64,000 nt of DNA, from the NCBI RefSeq assembly GCF_040807025.1, contig NC_090967.1, positions 990,001 through 1,054,000 on the forward strand. The letters are read 5' to 3'. Of this stretch, positions 36,163-46,224 are shown piece by piece. The notes under the pieces are model-generated. The model was not told the origin of the DNA and ran no database searches. It saw only the letters and a list, made by a program, of their open reading frames with translations. A program made the position numbers and the translations under genes. This DNA comes from Struthio camelus (taxonomy: Eukaryota > Chordata > Aves > Struthioniformes > Struthionidae). Numbering within the stretch: the stretch's first letter is position 1; the number at the start of each line of letters is the position of its first letter.

Positions 36163-36705
36163 GATCACAGAATCACAGAATCACAGAATGGTTGAGGTTG
36201 GAAGGGACCTCTGGAGATCACCCAGTCCAACTGCCCTGCTCAAGCAGGGACCTCTAGAGCATATTGCCCAGGATCGCATCCAGGCGGGTTTTGAATATCT
36301 CCAGCGAAGGAGACTCCACTACCTCTCTGGACAACCTGTGCCAATGCTCTGTCACCCTCACAGTGAAGATGTCTCTCTTGGACTGGGGAGCCCAGAAGTG
36401 GGCAGAGTACTCCAGGTGAGGCCTCAGCAGGGCTGAGTGGAGGAGGAGGATCACCTCCCTCGACCTGCTGGCAACACTCTGCCTCATGCACCCCAGGAGA
36501 CCATTGGCCTTCTTGGCCACCAGGGCACACTGCTGCCTCATGCTTAACTTGTTGTCCACCAGGACTCCCAGGTCCTTCTCTGCAGAGCTGCTTTCCAGCA
36601 GGGCAGCCCCCAGCCTGTCCTGGTGCAGGGGGTTCTTCCTCCCTAGGTGCAGGGCCGTACACTTGCCTTTGTTGAACCTGAAGAGGTTCCCCTCTGCCCA
36701 ACTTA
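36163..36705 (-). mobile_element. CR1 LINE 3' fragment with internal deletion
   Basis: Minus-strand CR1 tail closely matching the copy at 45.2 kb. It starts with three CACAGAAT-type octamers (36166-36189) and the GGTTGGAAGGGACCTCTGGA block. At about 36370 it jumps from the 'CCTCACAGTGAAG' region directly to 'ATGTCTCTCTTGGACTGG', omitting about 270 bases that the 45.2 kb copy retains. It is 5'-truncated near 36705. Confidence 0.94.
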
Positions 36706-38210
36706 CAAGGTTCATCTGCACTAAGATACTTGCTAACAGCAAATGAATGTAACAGGCAGCACCAAACATCAGGGATATCTTTTGTACTCCTGGAAAAGAG
36801 GAGGGATCGAACAGCCTTGACCTGTGCTGAACATCTGAGCTGGCTCTAGTCAGTGGATTACAAAGGCCAGGTCCTGGTCCTTCATTAGTGCTATAGAGCC
36901 ATCAGCTCAGACAGGAGTGCTTGCCCAAGCATCCTTGCAGGGCTGTGTCTTCATGGTTGCCTCTGGCTCTTTTCTTCTTGCAGCTGAATTCTCATGCTAT
37001 CCATCAGCCCCAGCTGCTTGTTAGACACAGGAGGCTTGACCACCCCAGGACAGGCACCTCAATCCACCCAGTATCCCCCAGTTCTTGAGCCTACATGGCT
37101 AGTTTACTGCTTATTGAAATCTAGTTTGGAATGGAGGAGTGTCTCAGATGCTGGGAACTGTGATGGAAACAAGTTTTGATTACCACCTTCCCTAAGGGGA
37201 GCAGAAATAGGATACCCTGGCTTCCTGCAGCTTTGTATCTCCTAGTGCTGATGGCAGATAACATTAGTCTGAGTTAGTAGCAACTGCTCCAGTCATGGGA
37301 ACAGCATCGATTTACATGAACTGGAGACCTGGCCCAGGAATCAATCTGCATTTTTATCAGCCTATTTCAGCTGATGGGAGTTGTTTTGACGCTGCTGCAC
37401 AAGACCTCTGTTCTGGGACTGCTATTCTTGCCTACTTGAGCTCCTCATCAGGGTCCTGCAAAATCATACATTTGCCTGCAAAGATATGGAGGGATGTTCT
37501 TCCAGCTAAGAGCCTCTCAAGGGGCTGAAGTTTGGCTGGGCAGCCCTTGCCTCCAAAATTCACAGGTCTGTTAACTGTTGTGGTGCTTTAAGGGAGAGGA
37601 CAGGGTACATGCCTTAGGTAGGCTGATTCCAGCAAGGTTGTCTGTAACTTCAGTTTTCCCCTTTCTGTCTCCTGCTTTCTCTCCCTGGGGAGAGAGAAAT
37701 CCTGGAGCATTCAACTTACAAAGACAGGGTGTTTGCTATTCTTCCTTTGATTGCATTTGATGAGAAAAATTAGCCCAGTTTTGCATTTGAAAATTTCATT
37801 CTCCCTTCAGATTATTACTGTATGGGGAGATTGGATTTGAAAGTAGTGTCAGTCCCATGGCAGAGGAAGCTCTCATCTTCTTGGTGCTGTTCCATCAGTT
37901 TGCCTCTCTTTAGGTATGCCCTGGCTATGCAGTTTGTCCCCTGTGCCCTGTACAGACCTGCCCTTTCCTGGCTATGCCTTCCATCTCCTCTTGTCCTTTC
38001 TGGGTTTAGCAGGAGCTGGGTTGAAAACAGAACTGTCCCCATTGGAATAAATGGGAGAGTCCTCCCCAGTGGAGAGGTCTGAACAGGTCTGTAAGCCAGC
38101 ATTAGGCCTTGACTTCTCATTTGGACAGCAGGAACTTTGTGAATTTAATGCCAGGAGTCTTGGGTTCAATCTTGCTTCTCTGCTCTGTCGCCAGGGGAAA
38201 GTGGTGGCAT
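36706..38210. other. Unique sequence, no gene recognised
   Basis: No supported gene. A good acceptor-like tract (CTCTTTTCTTCTTGCAG) ends at about 36981 but leads only into short frames. Confidence 0.45.
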
Positions 38211-38718
38211 TTCATAGATAGTTACAGGTTGGAAAGGACCTCTAAAGACTCTAATTGAACCTCTTGCTCAGAGCAGGACTGGCTTCAAAGGTGGATCAGG
38301 TTGCTCAGGGCCTTGCCCAGTTGAGATTCCTCATTTCTCTGGTCCCTGCAGCACTCTCTTGATGAGTAATTTTTCCCTTTCTGCAACATGTGTCTGTCAC
38401 TTCCTGTCACTGTACACTTCTAAGAAAAGTCTGTTCTCTGTCATTCCAGAATGGCAGTGGTAAACTGTTATTAGCCTTTTCCAGGCTGAACAAACTCAGT
38501 TTCCTTCTGCTCTCTTCTTGTATCTCACGTTCTCTAGCCCCTCGTTGTCTTGCTGGCCCTCCACTAAACTCTTTTCAGTTTGTTAATGTCTCTTTACTGG
38601 ACAAAGTAGCCAGATGTGGTCTAACAAATGTTCTCTCCTGTTTAGCAGTTGCCTTGCTTGAGCTACTGGGTATGCCCTTTCTAATGCAGCCCAGGATGCT
38701 TTGCCCTATGACTGCAAG
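38211..38718 (-). mobile_element. Older CR1 LINE 3' fragment
   Basis: Minus-strand CR1 relic. Recognisable are CAGGTTGGAAAGGACCTCTA at the 3' end side, TTTTCCAGGCTGAACAAACT, a CTAGCCCCTCGTTGTCTTGC-like block and GCAGCCCAGGATGC near its other end. It is much more diverged than the copies at 36.2 and 45.2 kb and likely of a different, older subfamily. The terminal octamer is eroded. Confidence 0.85.
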
Positions 38719-41094
38719 GGTCTGTCTGAAGCCAGGAGCTGAGTGGCAGATGTGCTCCCAGGGCTGCAGTCAGCTCCCCATGTTGGGTTATGGTTTGGCC
38801 ATCTGAAAATGTCAGCAGGATAGGGTGGAATGCAGCTGTGTCGTGAACTGCAGATGCTCATATCCCAGGTGGCCTCTAGCACAAGGGCACGTGCTGAATA
38901 CGCCACACCAGTGGCGTATTCCCATCCTCCTCCTGGTACCTGGGACACAGCAACCCTGGACTGAGATGCTGGCCTAGCTCCTGGAAATTTGACTCTTGGA
39001 CCCAGCACTGCCTCCTGCAGGCTTGGTGTAGCAGTGGGTATTTTAATGAAATGCAGAATAATTTGGGACCATGGGGTTGGGAGACAGAAGGACCCAAGAG
39101 ACAAGAACTGAGGAAAGCTAGTCTCAAGATGAAAGAGGCTAAAGATATTTTGCTTAGTGAAATGAGGGCCAAGATGGGGGTCTGACCCCCCTCTAAAATG
39201 GGCAGGGGTATAAGCTGAGATGGCAGATGAAGGCTGGTGTAAACAGAAGAGCAAGTATCACATCTTGGCTGTGAATATCTTCTAGCTGGGAACCAGCCCA
39301 TCCAACCATCAGATTTTGGAATAGCCTTGGGGAAAAGAGGCTGAGATGGGTTTGACAGAGCATGATATGTTTTGTGGAAGTGTTCGTACAACCTTTGATT
39401 GCATCAGACCAGACTGGCTGGCTCTTGGGTTCCTTCCAGTCCCAGGTTCCTTGTCACTGAGCACAGGAATTACAGAATCTCCCCAGGAACTGGCTCTGTC
39501 ACAGCCCTTGTTCTGCTGTTGCCTTGAATAAGGTGTGAGAACGCACAGTTCTTGCTGGGAAAGGCAGTTTGTGCAATTCCACCGTTTCCTCTCCTGCGTG
39601 GGCGTTAAGCCACTGTCCTGTCTACTGGCAGGCAGGAAGTCCAGAGCAGCAAAAGGCAATGGTTTCACATGTTGCCAGTGCTGAAACAGATATGTGGAGC
39701 AGCTTGGGGTAAAGCATGGGCTACCTTGCCAACCTGACTTGAATAATTCAAGTCCTCAGGGAGATGTTTGCCAATGTGGAGACAGGCATCTATGGACAGG
39801 GCTGAGGGCACCACCTGAGCAAAAATGCATTAATTTAAGGCTGCCTTTGCGTGTGGTTAGTATTATCTATTTCCCTTTGAAATTGGAGCTGCTGCCAACC
39901 ACACTGCCTGGCAGGCACTCAGGTTTGGTAGTGATGCTACTATCTAAGCAGGAGGCTTGTCTAGAAATAATCCAATTTCAGCCCCAGGACAGACTCTTCC
40001 AGGCTCCAGTTCTTCCTCTTCTGGCTGACCTGAATACAAATTGTCTCTCCTACTGCAGAATGCAGCACAATCCAGCCTGGCCTAGCTTTATCCCAGGCAG
40101 AGCAGAGCCAGCCTCCCTTCCACCAAGCAGGCTCAGCACAGGCTGATATGTGATGAGATGTTTCTCTTGCAACTGTTGGCTTCTCCTTGGGTTGCCTCAC
40201 ACTGGTCTAGACCTCAGGAATATGCCCTGCATCTAATCTGGGAAGCCACATTGAAGGGTGGGAGCAGGAAGGCCTAGCAGAGCTTTTGCTAGCTGACTGT
40301 GGTTCCCTGGCCCAAGATGCATCCCTCTGTGATCTCTCTGCAAAGCCACACATGTTCTCAACACTGCTCCCACTTGAACGGAGGAAGCAGCAACACTTGA
40401 GAGAGTTAGGAAGGGCAAGGAGGGCTGAAAGAACAAGCTGAGTTAGATCAGCAAAGGAGGGGGGTGAGTTCTTCCCAGCACATAAAGGCATTATAAAGTG
40501 ATCAATTGTTCTTTGCATCTACTGGGACAGGATGAGACGTGATCAGTTTAATTTGGACATGATGAGATTTAGGTTAGATATGTGTGAGATACAGATCAGC
40601 AAAAAAGGATTTCTGTGAAAATCCCCTTTATCTGTGTTTTAACAAAGCAATTGACTGGTCTGAGCATCCTTGGACTTATTTCAGTGCTGCAGCCAGGTGG
40701 TTTCCAGAGATCCCATTGCTTTCATGAGTCCAGGACATTCCTCATTTAAAACCTTCCTGAAAATTGTCTTTCCATTTCAGATAGCTTTAGGGTAGCTTGT
40801 TGTAACTGATGGTGCTAGCTGCATACATGATACTGTCCAGATCCACATAGCTGCAAGACAGCAAGGAAGCTCAGCGTAACCCTGATGGAGGGCAGGCTAT
40901 GGGGTGGATAATCTAGTGCTTGCATGTTTACAGGCAGGCTGTATGGTTCTTCTGGACGATTCAGCTTCACTATCCACAGAAATACCCAGGCACTGCCAAG
41001 CATGCCGTTCCACGTGCACAGTGCCAGGTAGGACAGCAATCCAGACCAAGACATGATTTACAATATCCTAATAGCACCCATGGTTTTCTTTCAA
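38719..41094. other. Unique sequence with one perfect hairpin
   Basis: No supported gene. Two overlapping minus-strand frames (39254-38706 and 39391-38876) are open for about 170-180 codons but show no domain, and as both are open at once they are likely chance. Confidence 0.45.
38896..38921. repeat. Perfect 11-bp inverted repeat, 4-base loop
   Basis: GAATACGCCAC, loop ACCA, then its exact reverse complement GTGGCGTATTC. The arms contain a CG dinucleotide each, which is rare in this region and would normally decay. Confidence 0.85.
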
Positions 41095-41405
41095 GTAGTA
41101 TATTTGCCCGGTCACTAAATAATTAATAGGAATGCCTGGTAATTAAATGTTAAAGACCTAATTTACTTTGCATTGTTTGTACTTATATTCCTGTTTAAAT
41201 GCAAGAAATTGCCAAGTCATGTAATTGCTAATTAAAAATAATACAATTACTTGCCATCTTATAAGAATTAGTCAGCATTTCTGTGTATTGTTTGCATAAT
41301 GCATGAACAGTCATATCCTCTTTCAGCAGTTATTTTGCAAACTTTTATCTCTATATTTGTGCTGATGAAAGGCCTGTTCCGCACCTTCATTTAATGGCTA
41401 TTAAA
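41095..41405. promoter_or_regulatory. Candidate conserved non-coding element
   Basis: A 310-base AT-rich block that stands out sharply. It holds AATAATTAATAGG, GGTAATTAAATG, GCTAATTAAAAATAATACAA and TTTGCATAATGCATGAAC. These are homeodomain (TAATTA) and POU/octamer-like cores in dense array, with no simple repeat and no open frame. This is the typical look of a developmental enhancer. Conservation has not been tested. Confidence 0.4.
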
Positions 41406-42010
41406 AACATAAGGAAAAATGCTAATTCCAGAAAAACTGAGCAGCACAGGGTACCTGTGGAAAGTCTCTGTGGAGAGTGCCTGGCTTTGTTCCACATGTT
41501 CCTCCTTGCATTTCCCTGCAGAAGGTGCCCTGAGTGCCAGCCCCTGCTGTACCTGCACTTACAATGCTTATTGCATATGCTTACTGCATACAGTCTTGGA
41601 CTATGTGTAGTGCACAGCACCAGGGCAGGGATTCCTATGTCCTGGAAGGAAAGTAGCACACAGCACCCAATAAATTGTTTCCAAAATGGGAGTAACAAAT
41701 TGGGTAGATCATTTCCCTCCCCCTTAGATCTGGGTTTGATGGGAAAGATCTTGCAGTGAGACATGATGGGAGATTTTATATTGTGCAGAAGCCTCAGAAG
41801 GCAAATTAGATGTAACAACCCAGGGGCTGGAGGGACCGGTCTTCCAAAAGACTCTCAGAAAGAAAAGATCTAGGGCGGCTGGATCGGATGGGAGATTTGA
41901 GTGCAGACCAGTGGTGCTTGGGTCTGGCTGTCCAAGGGATAAAGGAGAAGTCTGTGCAGGCATAGCCAGAGCATATGTGCGTGTGTACTCAGTAAGGTGT
42001 GTGGGAGATA
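41406..42010. other. Unique sequence, no gene recognised
   Basis: A plus-strand frame of 121 codons (41394-41759) and a minus-strand frame of 143 codons (41818-41387) overlap each other. Neither has recognisable features. Confidence 0.4.
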
Positions 42011-42290
42011 GAGTGTGTGTGTGTGTATGTGTGTATGTGTGTGCACGTAGGAGGAATATGCACTACGTATGTGTTTGCATATATGCAGGCATATGGAAGC
42101 TGTGTGCACATGAATGTGTTGTGCGTAGAGTGAGTGCTGGGAGTTTGTGAGTGTGCGTATGTGTGTGTATGTGTGTGTGTGTTCATTGGGGGGGGTTGCA
42201 CTGTGCACATGGTTGTGAAGGAGGATTTGGATATTTAGAAAAGGGAATGTGTGTGTGGAAAAAGGAATGTATGCAGCCCCCCCTCCCCCC
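42011..42290. repeat. Interrupted (TG)n/(TATG)n tract with G and C runs
   Basis: Two TG/TATG-rich stretches (about 42012-42044 and 42152-42181) separated by TG-poor sequence, then a G8 run at about 42187 and a C7TC6 run near 42277-42291. Cysteine/valine or threonine/histidine-rich frames here are repeat artefacts. Confidence 0.85.
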
Positions 42291-43889
42291 CAAAATAAAC
42301 AGTTGGTTTTCCGCTCTTCTTAAGGGAACTTAAGGTATATGCAAAGGTCTTGCTTCTCTTGACTTGTCATTAAATATTCCTAAGGAGTCACACACTCCTA
42401 GTCACTCATCCTTACTCAATGTCAGTTCAATATGCAGCTTCTTCAAATGATTGACTCCTAGCTTTTGAGACTGGGAGGGAGACAGGCCACATTCACAAGG
42501 CCAAAGCAAGGCTAGGACTCTGCAGGGCAAACTCTGTGTCCCCTCTCTGAGGTCTACTATTCACATATGTCCCCACACTGTTGGAAAATATGGCCTTTGC
42601 TCCCTCTGAGATGCTAGTGTAGACTTTTTCAAGCACATGGTAACCATTAGGGTAATGATCTCTAGCACAATGCCTTACTATTCCATGTGCAGCCATTTAT
42701 CATGGTCCTGGGACTGGGTGTGTCATGTGCAACCATTGCCAGTCTGGTGACGGGCCATGAGATGCTGTGGTATCAGCATGTCCATCTACTCTGTGACCCA
42801 CGCAGAATTGCCTGGCTCACCTCAACAACCCAGGACTTCCATGGTGAAGATGAGTTCACCCCTGGCTCTAGAACAAGCCTGTCTGGCAGCCACAGCTGAG
42901 ACTGGAAATAATGTCTACCCCTACCAATAATGGTAGGGGTCTACTTTATACAGCATTTTGCTGAAATGTTTAGTGCTGAAATTAGAAGTTTTATTCCTAT
43001 TAACAATGGGAGTGTTTCATTCGGGAGATCTACACGTTGAAATGTTTACCTACCATCAGGCTGAATCATATTTCAGATCAACGAGGTCTCCCGGGACAGC
43101 AGCTCTATCCCCAGACGTACTCTTGCCCGTGTCCTTGCCCTCCCAGATTCAGAGAGAGGAGAGGTTTACGTTGGAGAATATGAGTACTAGTAGCCCAAAA
43201 AGGGGCCTGGAAGGGGCTTTGAGCTGGCTGAGGTTCCAGTTTAATAAGGGAATCAAATAATTACTGATATTAGCTTACCAGTTTCTGTTCGGCTGTGTCA
43301 TTTCCTTCCATTAAGTGATAGTCAGAGCTCTGAGATAATGACTATCTTTTAAGCGCTGTGTGCAGGCAATTTTTGCAAAAGACCGTTTGCTTTCCACCCT
43401 CTTGGCTCTCAGAACCAAAGAAGTGCCTGTAAATTCTGAAAAGGGCAGGAAAGTTGGTCCTGATCACAGTGGTGTTGTGCATTGTCCCACAGCAGTGGCA
43501 TTTCACTGGTTGTCAGAGTTCTTGGAGACTGTGTTGAAAGTGATAATCAGGTTAGTCTCATGGACTGCTGTCCCTTGTAACTAAGTTGCTGGGAGAGTGG
43601 GGAAGGGGGCTGTTTCCTTTAAGGGATAAAATTGCTCATATGTTGGTGTTACTGCGATGAAGTCCTCATCACTTAGAAGCTGCGTGCATAGTCCTAGTTC
43701 TGAACACAGCAGGACCCTTGCAACTGAAGAAAATTTTTTCTCTCACAGCTCTGATCTACCTGCCAGCAGCTCCCAGTCCAGATCTTTCTCTCCTAACTCC
43801 CTCTAGAGATCACACAGTCCTTCAGCTCTGGCACTCTTTGCCTTTTCTGCTGCTCTCTCATTTTACCCTCCAAGAGAGCTCTTCTCCCC
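42291..43889. other. Unique sequence with one perfect hairpin
   Basis: No supported gene. AT-rich patches at about 43240-43350 hold AATAATTACTGATATTAGC and could be regulatory, but are short. Confidence 0.4.
42917..42940. repeat. Perfect 10-bp inverted repeat, 4-base loop
   Basis: ACCCCTACCA, loop ATAA, then TGGTAGGGGT, read directly. Confidence 0.85.
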
Positions 43890-44380
43890 ACCTGTGTTTT
43901 GGCTGATGGATGCAGCTGACACTTTCCCTATATCATACAATAGCAGGCCTTCATCTCTTCAAGGACATACTGCTGACTCATGGCCCATTTGTCCCCTGGA
44001 CCTCCACATCCTTTTCTGTAGAGCTGCTTTCTAGCCATTCGATCCCCAGCCTGCCCTGTTGCATGGAGTTATTCTGGTTCAGCAGCAGGGCTTTTTATCT
44101 GCTGACATTTTTTTTAGCTCTTTCCTCCAGGAACTTTTTCGAGGTTCTGAGGGCACAGCAGCCCCAGTACTGCTCCATGAAGAACACCACTCATAGTCAG
44201 CTGCCCTTTCAGCTTTTAACAATTGACCTTTGAATCTGACAGTCCATGTAATTTTTCACAGTCCACTATCCAGCCCACATGGCCTCAGTTTGTCTACCAA
44301 GACATTATGGGAGACTGCCAAAGATGAATCCTTCCTATCTGCATTTCACTGAGACCTAGCCCAGTTGGTGAAGTCACCCA
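43890..44380 (-). mobile_element. Degenerate CR1 LINE fragment (RT region)
   Basis: Minus-strand CR1 relic from inside the element. Clear matches to the CR1 pattern include 'GTAGAGCTGCTTTCTAGCCA', 'GTTGCATGGAGTTATTC' and, further on, 'CAGTTTGTCTACCAAGACAT' followed by TATGGGAGACTG. Segments between them are deleted or eroded. It lacks the CR1 3' end. Boundaries are approximate. Confidence 0.75.
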
Positions 44381-45149
44381 GGCTTTTGCAAGGTATCTCA
44401 CATGGTATTGCTAGGCTGCAGTTAAGAACCTGGTCTCAGATGCAGTGTGGTTTAGGCACCTTCATGGTTGGACTAGACCATCTGGAGGCCTTAAGAGGCA
44501 CCACTGGTCTGCTGCCCTTCCAGAGGGACACCTGAAGCAGAGGATGGATGCTTAGGCTGGTTACTCTGGGCTGGGCCAAGAAATAGGTCTGAGATGTAAC
44601 TGCCATGGGGGATCTAGTACTGAAGATAGTGTGTCAGTTCGATTCTGCAGGGCTTAATCTCTTCAGTGATGATAGCAACAGCCTGGAAGAAAATGAAATG
44701 TGATCTCTGATGTTACATCTGGTGGATGTAAAGACGGGGGGAGCAGTATGTAATGAAGATAGCAGCTCAGTGTTCTAGACAAATGGATCACTTGTTCAGC
44801 AAGTGTACCCAGTCAACAGCATGCTCTTTGTTAAGTTCAGACTATGCTTACATAGTGGGCTCTGCAGGGAAAGAGAAACTTTGAAAGAGGTTTGTGGAAG
44901 CAGGACAAATACTCAATGGGGTCTGGACTTCCAGGGTGCTGCCCTGACTAACAGCCAAATGAGATCCTTGGCTGGAAAACTGCAGTATTAAGCAATAGCA
45001 GGGCTGTCTGTCTACTGCTGTTAGTCACTGGGGCTGATTATGGCTACCACTGCTCAGGAGGTATATTAGTAAATTGGAGAAAATTCAGTAAAGAACATGA
45101 CCGAAGAGTGAATATGGAAAATAGGTCTTGGAATATTGGAGGTGTTTTA
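44381..45149. other. Unique sequence, no gene recognised
   Basis: No supported gene or repeat. Confidence 0.45.
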
Positions 45150-46224
45150 CAGAATCACAGAATCACAGAGTGGTTGAGGTTGGAAGGGACCTCTGGAGAT
45201 CACCCAGTCCAACTGCCCTGCTCAAGCAGGGACCTCTAGAGCATATTGCCCAGGATCGCATCCAGGCGGGTTTTGAATATCTCCAGCGAAGGAGACTCCA
45301 CTACCTCTCTGGACAACCTGTGCCAGTGCTCAGGCAACCTCACAGTCAAGAAGTTTTTCCTCACGGTCAGATGGAACTTCCTGTGTTTCCGGTTTATGCC
45401 CATTGCCTCTTGTCCTGTCTTTGGGCACCACGGAGAAGAGTCTGGCCCCATCCTCTCGACACCCTCCCTTCAGATACTTGTACACATTGATGAGATCGCC
45501 TCCTCAGTCTTCTCTTCTGCAGGCTGAAGAGGCCCAGCTCTCTCAGCCTTTCCTCAGAGGAGAGATGCTCCAGTCCCCTCATCATCTTAGTCGCCCTCTG
45601 CTGGACTCTCTCCAGTAGTGCCATGTCTCTCTTGGACTGGGGAGCCCAGAAGTGGGCAGAGTACTCCAGGTGAGGCCTCAGCAGGGCTGAGTGGAGGAGG
45701 AGGATCACCTCCCTCGACCTGCTGGCAACACTCTGCCTCATGCACCCCAGGAGACCATTGGCCTTCTTGGCCACCAGGGCACACTGCTGCCTCATGCTTA
45801 ACTTGTTGTCCACCAGGACTCCCAGGTCCTTCTCTGCAGAGCTGCTTTCCAGCAGGTCAACCCACAGCCTGTCCTGGTGCAGGGGGTTATTCCTCCCTAG
45901 GTGCAGGATGCTGCACTTGCCCTTTGTTGAAGTTGAGGAGGCTCCTCTCTGCCCATCTCTCCAGGCTGTGGAGGGCCCTCTGAATGGCAGCACAGCCTTC
46001 TGGTGTATCAGCCACTCCTTCCAGTTTAGTATCGTCAGCAAACTTGCTGAGGGTGCACTCTGTCCCTTCCTCCAGGTCATTGAGGAATATATTGAACAAG
46101 ACTGGACCCAGGACTGACCCCTGGGGGACACCACTAGCTACACACCTCCAACTAGACTTTGTGGCACTGACCACCACCCTCTGAGCTCTGCCATCCAGCC
46201 AGTTCTCAATCCACCTCACAGACA
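45150..46224 (-). mobile_element. CR1 LINE 3' half, best preserved copy
   Basis: Minus-strand CR1, about 1.07 kb. The 3' end with two CACAGAAT octamers is at 45150-45170 and the 5' truncation is near 46224, inside the reverse transcriptase. The translated part begins [10 protein letters not shown] and contains [16 protein letters not shown] and an intact FADDTKL motif. About 112 codons are open before a one-base frameshift near 45920; the frame continues for about 130 more codons and shifts again near 45515. It is close in sequence to the 36.2 kb copy, so both probably belong to the same, comparatively young, subfamily. Confidence 0.96.
45887..46224 (-). pseudogene. Partial CR1 reverse transcriptase with intact FADD motif
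   Basis: Minus-strand frame covering RT motifs from RWIENW through the GVPQGS segment and the FADDTKL catalytic motif to the LNFNKG region. It lacks the earlier RT motifs and the endonuclease because the element is 5'-truncated, and a one-base shift ends the frame at the NFNKG region, so no working enzyme can be made. Confidence 0.9.

Noticed and set aside
38150..38200. GGTTCAATCTTGCTTCTCTGCT, B-box-like, possible tRNA-derived SINE
   Set aside because: No matching A box, body or tail was found, so it remains a short resemblance.
38706..39391. Two overlapping minus-strand frames of 171-182 codons
   Set aside because: Both are open over the same bases, which real coding sequence rarely shows; no domain seen.
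41870..42210. His/Thr-rich or Cys/Val-rich frames at the TG tract
   Set aside because: Explained by the TG/TATG simple repeat.
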